From: JAYZAP01 sp964645285
GTDB taxonomy: Bacteria > Pseudomonadota > Alphaproteobacteria > JAAXGF01
DNA: 32,148 bases
Assembly (NCBI GenBank): GCA_964645285.1
Contig: CAZYDR010000040.1
Span: 1 to 32,148 of the forward strand
Reading direction: 5' to 3'
Positions within the stretch are counted from its first letter, which is position 1. Each line of letters opens with the position of its first letter. Positions 1 through 8,940 of the stretch are shown here, one piece after another. Below the pieces are notes generated by a model. It was not told the DNA's origin and searched no databases. It saw only the letters and a list, made by a program, of their open reading frames with translations. The position numbers were made by a program, and so were the translations under genes.

Positions 1-116
1 ACGATCTGAGCCTGTCTGATTGAAGTGAACCACTCTGCATTGAGAACTTCCCCGCAGCGGGTGGTTTGGCAGAGGCCGCCCGCCCGGTTTCCCGCGCCAC
101 ATAGCTAGCGGGGTTT

Positions 117-167
117 CGGAACCTCTGTAGGGGCCTCGCGCCGGCCCGGGCCCCTACAGAGGTTCCG
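117..167. repeat. Long perfect inverted repeat (19-bp arms)
   Basis: The left arm 117-135 (CGGAACCTCTGTAGGGGCC) is the exact reverse complement of the right arm 149-167, with a 13-nt G+C-rich loop between them. No T-run follows on either strand, so a canonical Rho-independent terminator is unlikely. A REP-like palindrome or the remains of a mobile-element end fits better. It lies between the window edge and the truncated Gfa-like gene. Confidence 0.7.
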
Positions 168-233
168 TCAGGCATCATCAAGCAACATTTAAACGCGGCA
201 ACGAACGCGGCAATATCATAAAGCCAAGAAGAA

Positions 234-255
234 GAGCCACTCGAAAGAATGGCTC
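234..255 (-). terminator. Possible weak terminator of the minus-strand operon
   Basis: GAGCCA (234-239) pairs with TGGCTC (250-255) around a 10-nt loop. Read on the minus strand, the stem is followed by a T-rich stretch (TTCTTCTTGG). It lies just past the stop of the truncated Gfa-like frame. The stem is only 6 bp, so the call is tentative. Confidence 0.25.
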
Positions 256-269
256 GATTCTATTGATAT

Positions 270-362
270 TTAACGGTTTATTGTGATTACGGAAGAAAGA
301 TTTGGGACTTCGACCTTCAGGTAGGTGATGTGGCCGCAGTGGCAGCTACCATCCACATGCAT
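270..362 (-). pseudogene. Truncated 5' end of a GFA (glutathione-dependent formaldehyde-activating) family gene
   Basis: A 30-codon frame from ATG (360-362) to TAA (270-272) begins MHVDGSCHCGHITY. This matches the start of GFA/CENP-V family proteins, where GxCHCGxIxY carries the first zinc-binding cysteines. The family normally runs about 120-190 residues. Here recognisable homology ends after about 19 residues and the frame closes soon after, so the body and the later Cys motifs are missing. The ribosome-binding site (AGGGGAG) is intact and overlaps the dipeptidase stop codon, so this was the third gene of the MttB-dipeptidase operon before a deletion or insertion near 270-310. GFA proteins bind glutathione and have been linked to formaldehyde handling, which would suit a demethylation operon. 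That link is inference. Confidence 0.6.
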
Positions 363-373
363 GGCGCTCTCCC

Positions 374-1384
374 CTATTTCCACACGGTCTCGGCGATACG
401 CAGGAAGTTGCCGCCCATGATGGCGCGCACGTCGTTCTCGCCGTAGCCGCGCTCCAGCAGGGCCTCGGTTAGTTTGGGCATGGCCTCGGGCGGCACGTAG
501 CCGGTGCCGCCGTCGGGATACTGGGACTCGGGCCAGTAGTCGCGGTTGCGGGTGAACGGGCCGCCGGTCTCGGGCGCGTGCAGCACGCTGTCCATGCCGA
601 CGCCCACATGGTCGATCCCGATGAGGTTGACCATGTGGTCGATATGCTCGACCAGGTGGCCGGTGGTGGGGCCGTCGGGGCCCATGAAGATGCCGACACC
701 GGTGACGCCGACGACCCCGCCGGTGGCGGCGCAGGCCTTTATCTGGTCGTCCCAGATATTGCGCTCGTGGTCGTGGACGGCGCGGGCGTTGGAGTGGGAG
801 AAGATGACCGGCGAGTCCGACGCTTCCAGGGCGTCCATAGTCGTGCGGTAGCCGGTGTGGGAGCAGTCCACCACCATGCCGACCCGGTTCATCTCAGCGA
901 TTACTTGGCGGCCGAAATCGGTCAGCGGAATATCGTCGCCGTGGCAACCGCCTCCGGCCAGGTTGTTGCGGTTGTAGGCGAACAGCATGTGCCGCACGCC
1001 CAGACGATAAAACATATCGACCATGCCGGCGTCGCCGTTAAGCGCGTTCATGCCCTCGACATCGAAGCTTACCGCCAGCTTGCCCTCGGCCTTGGCGCGG
1101 TGAATGTCGGCCACCACCTCGACCTGGACCAGGGTCTCCGGATGCTCACGGATCCACAGGCGAAACTGGGACAGGGCCTCGATGGCCAGGGTCCACGGCT
1201 TGAGGTCGTAGGCGGCGTTGATCGACATGTAGTCGATGCCCGCCGTGCGCCAGCGCTCCAGACCGGCGAGCATATCGCCGCTCTCGTAAGCAAAGCCGCC
1301 GTGGTCATCCCACACCAGCATCTCAGCATGCAGCGCCGCGGCCTCGGGCGATATGCCCCAACTGTCGGTGTTGATGTCAGCCAT
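374..1384 (-). CDS. Membrane dipeptidase-like protein (peptidase M19 family)
   Basis: 336 aa, the usual length for bacterial M19 (renal-dipeptidase-type) amidohydrolases. These are zinc TIM-barrel enzymes that cleave dipeptides or other small amide substrates. Visible metal-site candidates are E110 (SFDVEG), H176 (DCSHTGY), H197 (FSHSNARAVHDHERN) and D264 (GVGMDS). The N-terminal HxD ligand pair of classical members reads H28-G-G (WDDHGGF), so the usual aspartate is absent. Either this is a divergent subgroup or one zinc site is altered. I see no signal peptide, so it is probably cytoplasmic. AGGAGA lies 7 nt before the ATG, inside the end of the upstream MttB gene, and only 2 nt separate the two genes, so translation is probably coupled. 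The family is clear; the substrate is unknown. Confidence 0.88.
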   Translation of the reverse strand: MADINTDSWGISPEAAALHAEMLVWDDHGGFAYESGDMLAGLERWRTAGIDYMSINAAYDLKPWTLAIEALSQFRLWIREHPETLVQVEVVADIHRAKAEGKLAVSFDVEGMNALNGDAGMVDMFYRLGVRHMLFAYNRNNLAGGGCHGDDIPLTDFGRQVIAEMNRVGMVVDCSHTGYRTTMDALEASDSPVIFSHSNARAVHDHERNIWDDQIKACAATGGVVGVTGVGIFMGPDGPTTGHLVEHIDHMVNLIGIDHVGVGMDSVLHAPETGGPFTRNRDYWPESQYPDGGTGYVPPEAMPKLTEALLERGYGENDVRAIMGGNFLRIAETVWK

Positions 1385-1386
1385 GA

Positions 1387-2931
1387 TTATTCTCCTGATC
1401 CTATTTCCTTGAGGCGACGGTCGCGGTAGTCGCGCAGCGCCTCGTGAATGCCGGGGTCCATGGCCGGCGCCTCATAATCGGCCAGCATGGCCTTCCATAC
1501 GCCATTGGCCCGCCTGGCGGTGTCCGGCGAACCCTCGGACGCCCACTGCTCATAGGTGTTGTTGTCGGCCACGGTAGATTTCCAGAACGCGGTCTCGTAG
1601 TTGCGCAGGGTATGGCCGGCGCCGAGATAATGCGAGCCCGGCCCGACCTCGCGCACCGCGCCCAGGGCCTGGCCCTCCTCCGAGAGGTCGAGCGGCTTGT
1701 TGAAGCCTTGCAGAACCGCGCAGATGTCGGCGTCGATGATCATCTTCTCATAACCGGCGGTCAGCCCGCCCTCGAGCCAGCCGGCCGCGTGAGAGATGTA
1801 ATTGACCCCGGCGTGATACGAAGCCTGCAGGGTCAGGGTGCTCTCATAGGCGGCCTGGGCGTCGGGCAGTTTGGACGCGGTGACCGCGCCGCCGGCGCAG
1901 CTGACGGGCACGCCGAGACGGCGCGCCAGCTCGGCGGCGATGGTGATGCCGGTGATCGATTCAGGGGTGCCGAAGGCCGGCGCGCCGCTCTGCATGGAGA
2001 CCGAGCCGATGAAGCAGCCCATGGCGCAGGCGGCGCCGGGACGCAGCAGCTGGACCAGGGCCAGGCCGCCAAGCGCCTCGGCGAGCTGCTGGGCCAGGGA
2101 CCCTGCGATGCTCACCGGCCCCATGGCGCCGGCCAGGATATAGGGCGACACCAGCACCGCCTGGTTGGCCCGCGCATAGGTCTTGAGCGCCGCCATCATG
2201 GTGCCGTCGAGCACCAGGGGCGAGTTGGTGTTGATCCCGGCATAGATGCAGACGTTGTCCTCCACATAGCGCTCGCCGAAAACGATGCGGGCCATGGCCA
2301 GGGTGTCGCGCGCCGCCGTGGCCGAGCGCACCGAGCCGCTGATCACCTTGTCGGAATAGCGCAGCTGGTAATAGACGCCGTGCAGGTGGCGTTCGGGAAT
2401 GGCCACGTCCATGAGCTCGCAGGGCCCGCCGGTGGCGTGGAGCACGGGCAGCATATGGCCGAGCTTGAGCAGGTTGAGATGGTCCTCGGTGGTGGCGTAG
2501 CGCCGGCCCTGGTCGATGTCGTGAACGAAGGCCGGCCCGCCGACCGTGGAGAACACCGTGCTGTTGCCGCCGATACGGACCGAATTGGCCGGGTTGCGCG
2601 CCTGCTGGATGAATTCGCGGGGCGCTGATCCCTGAATAATCTCGCGACACATGCCGAGCTCGAAATAAACCCGCTCACCCTCCACGCGGGCCCCGGCGGC
2701 GGCCAGAATATCGAGCACCTCCGCATCGCCGGTAAAGTCCATACCGACATCGCGCAGAATGATATCGGCGTTACGCTCGATAGTTTGTAGGCCGTCTTCG
2801 TCAAGCAGGCGGAACGGCGGAAAGTTGCGCTCCACATAGGCCGCGCGGGTCGCCGCCGTGGCCGCCTCGCGCTTGGCCGTACGGGCCGCGCGGCCGCCGC
2901 TACGTGAAGGCTTTTCGGAAGGATTGTTCAC
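1387..2931 (-). CDS. Trimethylamine methyltransferase (MttB) family protein, non-pyrrolysine type
   Basis: 514 aa, the size of MttB/COG5598 proteins. These move a methyl group from a methylated amine to a corrinoid protein. The family core is seen in GGPAFVHD, SMQSGAPAFGTPES and VTASKLPDAQAAYE (C-terminal half), followed by HAAGWLEGG. The frame is open throughout with no internal amber codon, so it is not the pyrrolysine-dependent trimethylamine enzyme. It belongs with non-Pyl homologues, of which some act on glycine betaine or related quaternary amines. Translation starts at a GTG with no clear Shine-Dalgarno; the basic N-terminus (about residues 1-30) looks like a low-complexity leader. It is followed after 2 nt by the M19 dipeptidase. 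No corrinoid protein or corrinoid-reactivating enzyme is present in the window. A second family member lies at 18643-20178. Confidence 0.88.
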   Translation of the reverse strand: MNNPSEKPSRSGGRAARTAKREAATAATRAAYVERNFPPFRLLDEDGLQTIERNADIILRDVGMDFTGDAEVLDILAAAGARVEGERVYFELGMCREIIQGSAPREFIQQARNPANSVRIGGNSTVFSTVGGPAFVHDIDQGRRYATTEDHLNLLKLGHMLPVLHATGGPCELMDVAIPERHLHGVYYQLRYSDKVISGSVRSATAARDTLAMARIVFGERYVEDNVCIYAGINTNSPLVLDGTMMAALKTYARANQAVLVSPYILAGAMGPVSIAGSLAQQLAEALGGLALVQLLRPGAACAMGCFIGSVSMQSGAPAFGTPESITGITIAAELARRLGVPVSCAGGAVTASKLPDAQAAYESTLTLQASYHAGVNYISHAAGWLEGGLTAGYEKMIIDADICAVLQGFNKPLDLSEEGQALGAVREVGPGSHYLGAGHTLRNYETAFWKSTVADNNTYEQWASEGSPDTARRANGVWKAMLADYEAPAMDPGIHEALRDYRDRRLKEIGSGE

Positions 2932-3017
2932 CGCTGAACGCTATCGCACTTCGTAGGGCGACGCCAACCATTCGCGCACCCTCGCGCCACGTGTCTGACA
3001 ACCATAATTAGGTGCAT

Positions 3018-3134
3018 TTAGTAAACTGTCACCGTACCTAGTAACCTAACCCATCCGCCTCCGGCAGACTGACCATCTGCCCAGTCTCTGTAGGCCAAAT
3101 CAGAAAGACGAGCATATTCCTTTATCGCAACCAT
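3018..3134 (-). pseudogene. Short ORF resembling the N-terminus of a lipase-like/secreted protein
   Basis: A 38-codon frame starts at ATG (3132-3134) after a plausible GAAGGGA ribosome-binding site 8 nt upstream. It begins MVAIKEYARLSDLAYRD and continues to GGGWVRLL before a TAA. The pattern 'I.EYA.LS..AY.D...GW..L' recalls N-termini of lipase-class-3-like or large secreted alpha/beta-hydrolase proteins from memory, which are hundreds of residues long. If that is right, only the first few percent of the gene remains. The resemblance is weak, and this could be a short unrelated ORF. Confidence 0.28.
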
Positions 3135-3253
3135 GTTACCAGTCCCTTCTTTCTGACATCAGAAACATTCTTTCCAGACACAAATTTACCGATACCTAAT
3201 TACGAAGCGCATGAATATCATGCAAAGAGCTATGAAATAAATTAGAAAAAAAA

Positions 3254-3556
3254 CTATGCAAAAAAATCTTGGAATACCTCGAAACTCATAAATGGTGTTT
3301 TTGAGTTAATAGATAACAACCAAATAGAAAATGGGAAATAGATCAAAAATAAATAGATCATAATTTCAACGGAGATGGTGGAAACTATGATGCTTCGTAT
3401 CGCTCGCTCCAGGTCGGTTCGAAATAATTGAATATATGAAAATCGTATCAGCCAAATGAAATTTAGAGGAGCGACCCAAATAGATACGACTAACCAAAGC
3501 TTTTCATCGCCCCGAAAAACCCGTTTTAGATGGTTCCAAATGACACTCATAAACAT
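3254..3556 (-). CDS. Small predicted inner-membrane protein, function unknown
   Basis: 100 aa (98 if the ATG at 3548-3550 is used). A short basic N-terminus (NHLKRVFRGDEKLW) is followed by two hydrophobic segments at about residues 22-42 and 68-85, so an integral membrane protein with two helices is likely. The ATG at 3550 overlaps the stop of the preceding short frame (3547-3663) as ATGA, which argues for that start. Composition is A+T-rich, unlike the neighbours. The pattern of a short basic head and then W-rich hydrophobic segments occurs in small uncharacterised alphaproteobacterial membrane proteins. I do not recognise a named family and assign no function. Confidence 0.45.
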   Translation of the reverse strand: MFMSVIWNHLKRVFRGDEKLWLVVSIWVAPLNFIWLIRFSYIQLFRTDLERAIRSIIVSTISVEIMIYLFLIYFPFSIWLLSINSKTPFMSFEVFQDFFA

Positions 3557-3663
3557 GCTCTGTCCGCCGCCCGTGCGGACGGCTCGCCGACTTTGGCGTC
3601 ATTCCCGAACAGCGCGAGGCGCAATTCGGTATCGTCCACGGTGCACTCCCATTTACCACTCAC
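3547..3663 (-). CDS. Possible small ORF upstream of the membrane protein
   Basis: A GTG-started frame of 38 codons begins VSGKWECTVDDTELRLALFG and ends with TGA overlapping the ATG of the membrane protein at 3550. The frame is also open further upstream, so the GTG may not be the true start and the piece may be a gene remnant. Its composition is balanced and protein-like. No family is recognised. The 4-nt overlap with the next ORF is the main support. Confidence 0.25.
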   Translation of the reverse strand: MSGKWECTVDDTELRLALFGNDAKVGEPSARAADRACL

Positions 3664-3699
3664 CGTCCCGCCCGGCCGGTGCCCCGCCGTCTTTTCGAC

Positions 3700-3743
3700 G
3701 TGTCGGGGACACTGCCTATGTGTTAACCCGTATTAAGGTTAAC
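3700..3743. repeat. Two adjacent short inverted repeats
   Basis: GTGTC-GGG-GACAC (3700-3712) is a perfect 5-bp-arm palindrome. GTTAACC (3722-3728) and GGTTAAC (3737-3743) form 7-bp arms around 8 nt. They lie upstream of the short minus-strand frames and could be operator-like, or remnants of mobile-element ends. No function can be assigned. Confidence 0.35.
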
Positions 3744-3819
3744 ATCCGCACGAAACACCAATGTATGCTTGGAATCAACGGTAAAAAGGGGAAGAGACGG
3801 AGTTATCCAACGAAATTTA

Positions 3820-3891
3820 GGGTCAGGTCTTTCATTTTAACATCAACAGGTTGGAATAATTCCAACAATGCCATAATGAAAGAGCTGACTC
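3820..3891. repeat. REP-like compound palindrome downstream of recQ
   Basis: The outer arms 3820-3838 (GGGTCAGGTCTTTCATTTT) and 3873-3891 pair over 19 positions with two mismatches and one G-T pair. Inside lies a second perfect hairpin, GTTGGAAT-A-ATTCCAAC (3850-3866). GGGTCAGGTCTT-type ends are, from memory, typical of REP/RAYT-associated palindromes scattered through proteobacterial genomes. It sits 57 bp past the recQ stop and could also serve as a transcription barrier. No transposase gene is nearby. Confidence 0.55.
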
Positions 3892-3947
3892 CTCCTATAT
3901 ATCCAACAACCTTCCGGCAGGCGTCGACCGCGCCGAGCTCGTTTCGG

Positions 3948-5761
<1,814 letters not shown>

Positions 5762-5765
<4 letters not shown>

Positions 5766-6967
5766 CGAGAATGCCCGCTGGGATAAACCGGATCTTCCGC
5801 CGGTGACAAATGCAACGCCTCACCGGTATAGGGATTGGCCTCGGCCACCGCTTCGTCGAGTTCGACGCCGATGCCCGGCGCCTCGGGCGGAATGACGTAG
5901 CCGTCCTCCCACCGCATGGGAGTCTTGAGGATTTCGCCGTGGAAGCCGCCCCAGGTCTGGATGCTCTCGAGCAGCAGGAAGTTGGGGCTGCAGGCGGCGA
6001 TCTGGGCGTTGGCGGCGCCTTCGATGGGGCCGCAATAAAGGTGCGGCGCGATCTGGGCGTAATGGGCCTCGGCCATGCCGGCGATTTTCTTGGCTTCGAG
6101 AATACCGCCGACCCGGCCCAGCGCCATCTGCAGGATCGACGCGGACTGGGCCTTGAGCACGGCGACGAACTCGTACTTGGTGGTCAGGCGCTCACCGGTG
6201 GCGATGGGGATGGTGGTATGATGCGCGACGCGAGCCATTTCGTCGACATTCTCCGGCGGCACCGGCTCCTCGAACCACAGGGGATCGAACTGCTCAAGCC
6301 GCCGGGCCAGGCGAATAGCGCTCGATGTGGTCATCTGGCCATGGGTGCCGAACAGCAGATCGCAACGGCTGCCCACGGCCTCGCGCACCGCCCCTGTAAA
6401 TTGCTCACAGAGGTCGAGGGCCTCAAGCGATAACTGGCGCGGATCGAACGCCGAATAGGGCCCGGCCGGGTCGAACTTGACGGCGGTGAAACCCCTGTCG
6501 GCATATTCCACCGCGCGGCGCGCCGCGGTTTCCGGGTCGGCGTAGACGTCGGCGCTGTCGCCGTCCTCGGGATAGAGGTAGCTGTAGGACCGCAGGCGGT
6601 CATGGACCCGACCGCCGAGCAACTCATAGACTGGCTTGTCGAGTTCCTTGCCGACGATGTCCCAGCAGGCGATCTCGATACCGCTGAGCACGCCCATCAG
6701 GGATATGTCCGGCCGGCCGCTATAGCCGCCGGCGTAAACCCGGCGCCACAAGCGCTCGATCTTGAACGGATCGCTGCCGATGACCCAGCGATCGCAAACG
6801 TCGGCGATCATGTGTTCCGCCACCCGGGGATGGTACGGCACCGAGTAGACCTCGCCATAGCCGACCACGCCGTTATCGGTAACCAGCTTGACGAAGACGA
6901 AGGACGGGCCGCCGAAATGGGGCGGCGGGTTGCCGACCACGAAGGTCTTGTATTCGGTAATCTTCAT
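5762..6967 (-). CDS. Mandelate racemase/muconate lactonizing (enolase superfamily) protein, sugar-acid dehydratase-like
   Basis: About 401 aa from the ATG at 6967 (MKITEYKTFVV, the usual family start); an ATG three codons upstream (6976) is less well placed for a ribosome-binding site. Enolase-superfamily enzymes abstract a proton alpha to a carboxylate using Mg2+. Visible elements are the N-terminal capping domain (GYGEVY, GIEIACWDIVGKELDKPVYELLGG), the Lys motif VKFDPAG, LFGTHGQ, the metal ligands in FEEPV and TGER, and APH. The pattern resembles the D-galactonate/gluconate-dehydratase side of the superfamily. The exact sugar acid cannot be read. It is divergent from the sulfotransferases and overlaps recQ by 4 nt. 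No transporter or aldolase is nearby. Confidence 0.85.
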
Positions 6968-7071
6968 GGCAGGCATTCCCGTATAAACAGTCGCATCGGC
7001 GCGGTGACGGTGCGATCATAGGCGAAGCGAATCGTCATGTCAGTCCATCGACAGGGAAATACGCCAACACC
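6968..7071. promoter_or_regulatory. Divergent intergenic region, dehydratase/sulfotransferase
   Basis: About 100 bp separate the minus-strand enolase-superfamily gene from the plus-strand sulfotransferases, so promoters for both must lie here or just inside the genes. I cannot point to a convincing -35/-10 pair. AGGGA at about 7052 is rather far (about 15 nt) from the sulfotransferase ATG. Confidence 0.35.
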
Positions 7072-8010
7072 ATGAACGATCACCCGCCCATGCCGGGGCG
7101 AACGCGCGACTACCAGGGTCACATGCTGGACAGCCGCCGCTGGGACCGGTTCGTGCCGCGCCACGACGACATCGTCATCGCCACATCCATCAAGGCCGGC
7201 ACCACCTGGATGCAGACCATCGTCGCCAACCTGATCTTTCAGGGCGCAACCATGCCGGGGCCGGTCATGGAACTGTCGCCCTGGCTCGAAATGCCCCTGG
7301 AACCCATCGATGAGTTGATTGCGGCGCTTGAGGCCCAGCGCCACCGGCGGTTCATCAAGTGCCATCTGGCGCTCGACGGCCTGCGCTTCCTGCGCGAGGT
7401 CAAGTACATCTATGTCGCCCGCGACCCGCGCGATATATTCATGTCACTATGGAACCATCACCGCGATTACAGCGACGAGGCGGTGGCCGAAACGCGGCGC
7501 AAGGGCGAAGAGCTCGGCATGCTCTGGCCCGACTGCCCGGCCGATATCAAGGACTTCTGGCGCGACTGGATTGGCCGCAACTGGTTCCCCTGGGAGCACG
7601 GCGGCTATCCCTATTGGTCATGCTTTCACCATCTGGCGAGCTGGTGGGACTATCGTCACCTGCCCAGTATTTTGTTCGTCCACTACAACGACCTGCTGAC
7701 CGATCTCGAAGGCCAGATGCGCCGCATCGCCGGTTTCCTCCATATCACCGTACCCGAGACAGCCTGGCCCGGTTTGGTCGATACGGCGACCTTCGACAGC
7801 ATGCGCAAGAACGCCGACCGCGTCATGGGCGACAAGACCGGCTACTTCAAAGGCGCCGGCAAGACCTTCATCAACAAGAGTACCAACCAGCGCTGGCGGG
7901 GCGTGCTCGATGACGGCGACCTGGTGCTCTATCGCTCGGTGATCGAGAAATCCATGGGCGAGACGGCGGCGGCCTGGCTCGAGGCCGGCGGGCCGATAGC
8001 CAAGCCATGA
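7072..8010 (+). CDS. Sulfotransferase domain protein (tandem copy 1)
   Basis: 312 aa cytosolic-type PAPS-dependent sulfotransferase, moving a sulfuryl group to a small-molecule hydroxyl or amine. The 5'-phosphosulfate loop is IKAGTTWMQ (K41), the likely catalytic base is H98 (IKCHLALDGL) and the 3'-phosphate site is ARDPRDIFMS (R117, S125), with the same 8-residue spacing as animal SULTs. The late RKGxxGxxK region reads NKSTNQRWRG, so both glycines are replaced, unlike copy 2. No signal peptide is seen. The stop overlaps the ATG of the next copy (ATGA). The pair arose by tandem duplication, about 60% identical by eye. The acceptor substrate is unknown, and no PAPS-synthesis gene is in the window. 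Confidence 0.9.
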   Translation: MNDHPPMPGRTRDYQGHMLDSRRWDRFVPRHDDIVIATSIKAGTTWMQTIVANLIFQGATMPGPVMELSPWLEMPLEPIDELIAALEAQRHRRFIKCHLALDGLRFLREVKYIYVARDPRDIFMSLWNHHRDYSDEAVAETRRKGEELGMLWPDCPADIKDFWRDWIGRNWFPWEHGGYPYWSCFHHLASWWDYRHLPSILFVHYNDLLTDLEGQMRRIAGFLHITVPETAWPGLVDTATFDSMRKNADRVMGDKTGYFKGAGKTFINKSTNQRWRGVLDDGDLVLYRSVIEKSMGETAAAWLEAGGPIAKP

Positions 8011-8933
8011 GCGAACGGGATCCGTTACCGGCGCGCACACGGGACTACCAGAGCCACCTTCTCGACAACAGCCGGTGGGACCGTTATCGCCCGCGCCATG
8101 ACGACGTGGTCATCACCACCGCCATCAAGGCCGGCACCACCTGGATGCAGGCCATCGTCGGCAACCTGATTTTCCAGGGCCGGGATATTCCCGGCGCCAT
8201 TCTGGAGATATCGCCCTGGGTCGATATGCGCGTGAGGCCGTTGGACGATATGTACGATCTCATTGAGGCCCAGCAGCACCGCCGCTTTCTCAAGTCGCAT
8301 CTGGCGCTCGACGGGCTGCGGTTTTTCCCTGAGGTCAAATACATCCACGTCAGCCGCGATCTGCGCGACGTGTTCATCTCCCTGTGGAACCATCATCGTA
8401 ACTACTCGGACGAAGCGTTGCAGTCGTTTCGTGACTTCGACGACCAGATCGGCTGGCGTTTTCCCGATTGCCCCGACACGCCCCGGGACTTCTGGCGTGA
8501 CTGGATCAGCCGTGGCACGTCCTCCTGGGAACACGACGGCTACCCCTACTGGTCATCCCTGCATCACCTGGCGACCTGGTGGCGCTACCGTCACCTGCCG
8601 AACATTCTGTTCGTCCATTACAACGATCTGCTGCGCGACATCGAAGGCGAGATGGGGCGGGTCGCCGAATTTCTCCATATCGACATTCCCGAAGCAGCCT
8701 GGCCGAGCCTGGCCGAAGCAGTCTCCATCGATACCTTGCGCGACAACGCCGCCGCCTTCATGGGCAGCCATGAGGAGTCCTTCAAGGGCGGCGGCAGGAC
8801 CTTCCTCCACAAAGGCACCAACGGGCGCTGGCGCGAGGTGCTCGACGATAATGATATGGCGGCCTACCGCGCCGCCGTGGAAAAAGTCCTCGACCCCGAA
8901 GCCGCGGCCTGGATGGAAAACGGCCGCGGCTAG
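8007..8933 (+). CDS. Sulfotransferase domain protein (tandem copy 2)
   Basis: 308 aa paralogue of the preceding gene, with the same motif positions: IKAGTTWMQ (K41), LKSHLALDGL (H98) and SRDLRDVFIS (R117, S125). The C-terminal phosphate-binding region HKGTNGRWRE keeps the KGxxG glycines that copy 1 has lost, so this copy looks closer to the ancestral cofactor site. The largest differences between the copies are around residues 60-90 and 135-160, where acceptor-binding loops lie in SULT structures. That suggests two acceptors, or a heteromeric pair. It is translationally coupled to copy 1 and ends 7 bp from the convergent histidine kinase gene. Confidence 0.9.
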   Translation: MSERDPLPARTRDYQSHLLDNSRWDRYRPRHDDVVITTAIKAGTTWMQAIVGNLIFQGRDIPGAILEISPWVDMRVRPLDDMYDLIEAQQHRRFLKSHLALDGLRFFPEVKYIHVSRDLRDVFISLWNHHRNYSDEALQSFRDFDDQIGWRFPDCPDTPRDFWRDWISRGTSSWEHDGYPYWSSLHHLATWWRYRHLPNILFVHYNDLLRDIEGEMGRVAEFLHIDIPEAAWPSLAEAVSIDTLRDNAAAFMGSHEESFKGGGRTFLHKGTNGRWREVLDDNDMAAYRAAVEKVLDPEAAAWMENGRG

Positions 8934-8940
8934 ACCAGCC

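Larger units (their letters stand above)
1..269. other. Non-coding stretch downstream of the MttB-dipeptidase operon
   Basis: I see no convincing gene here. The stretch holds a strong hairpin (117-167), a 10-bp direct repeat AACGCGGCAA at 192-201 and 204-213, and a small stem at 234-255. Composition drops from G+C-rich (1-170) to A+T-richer (170-310), which fits a rearrangement junction next to the truncated Gfa-like gene at 270-362. A minus-strand frame is open from about 104 to the window edge, but I recognise nothing in it. Confidence 0.5.
2932..3947. other. A+T-rich island with relic ORFs and palindromes
   Basis: About 1 kb between the MttB homologue and recQ is clearly richer in A+T than its surroundings, most strongly at 3100-3540 and 3720-3900. 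It holds only short frames: a 38-aa truncated start at 3018-3134, a two-segment membrane protein at 3254-3556 and a possible 38-aa frame at 3547-3663. It also holds several palindromes (3700-3712, 3722-3743, 3820-3891). This looks like acquired or decaying DNA. I found no integrase, transposase or tRNA. Confidence 0.55.

Noticed and set aside
1444..2628. 394-codon plus-strand open frame opposite the MttB homologue
   Set aside because: Antisense shadow caused by G+C-biased third positions; no family signature, while the minus strand encodes a complete MttB protein.
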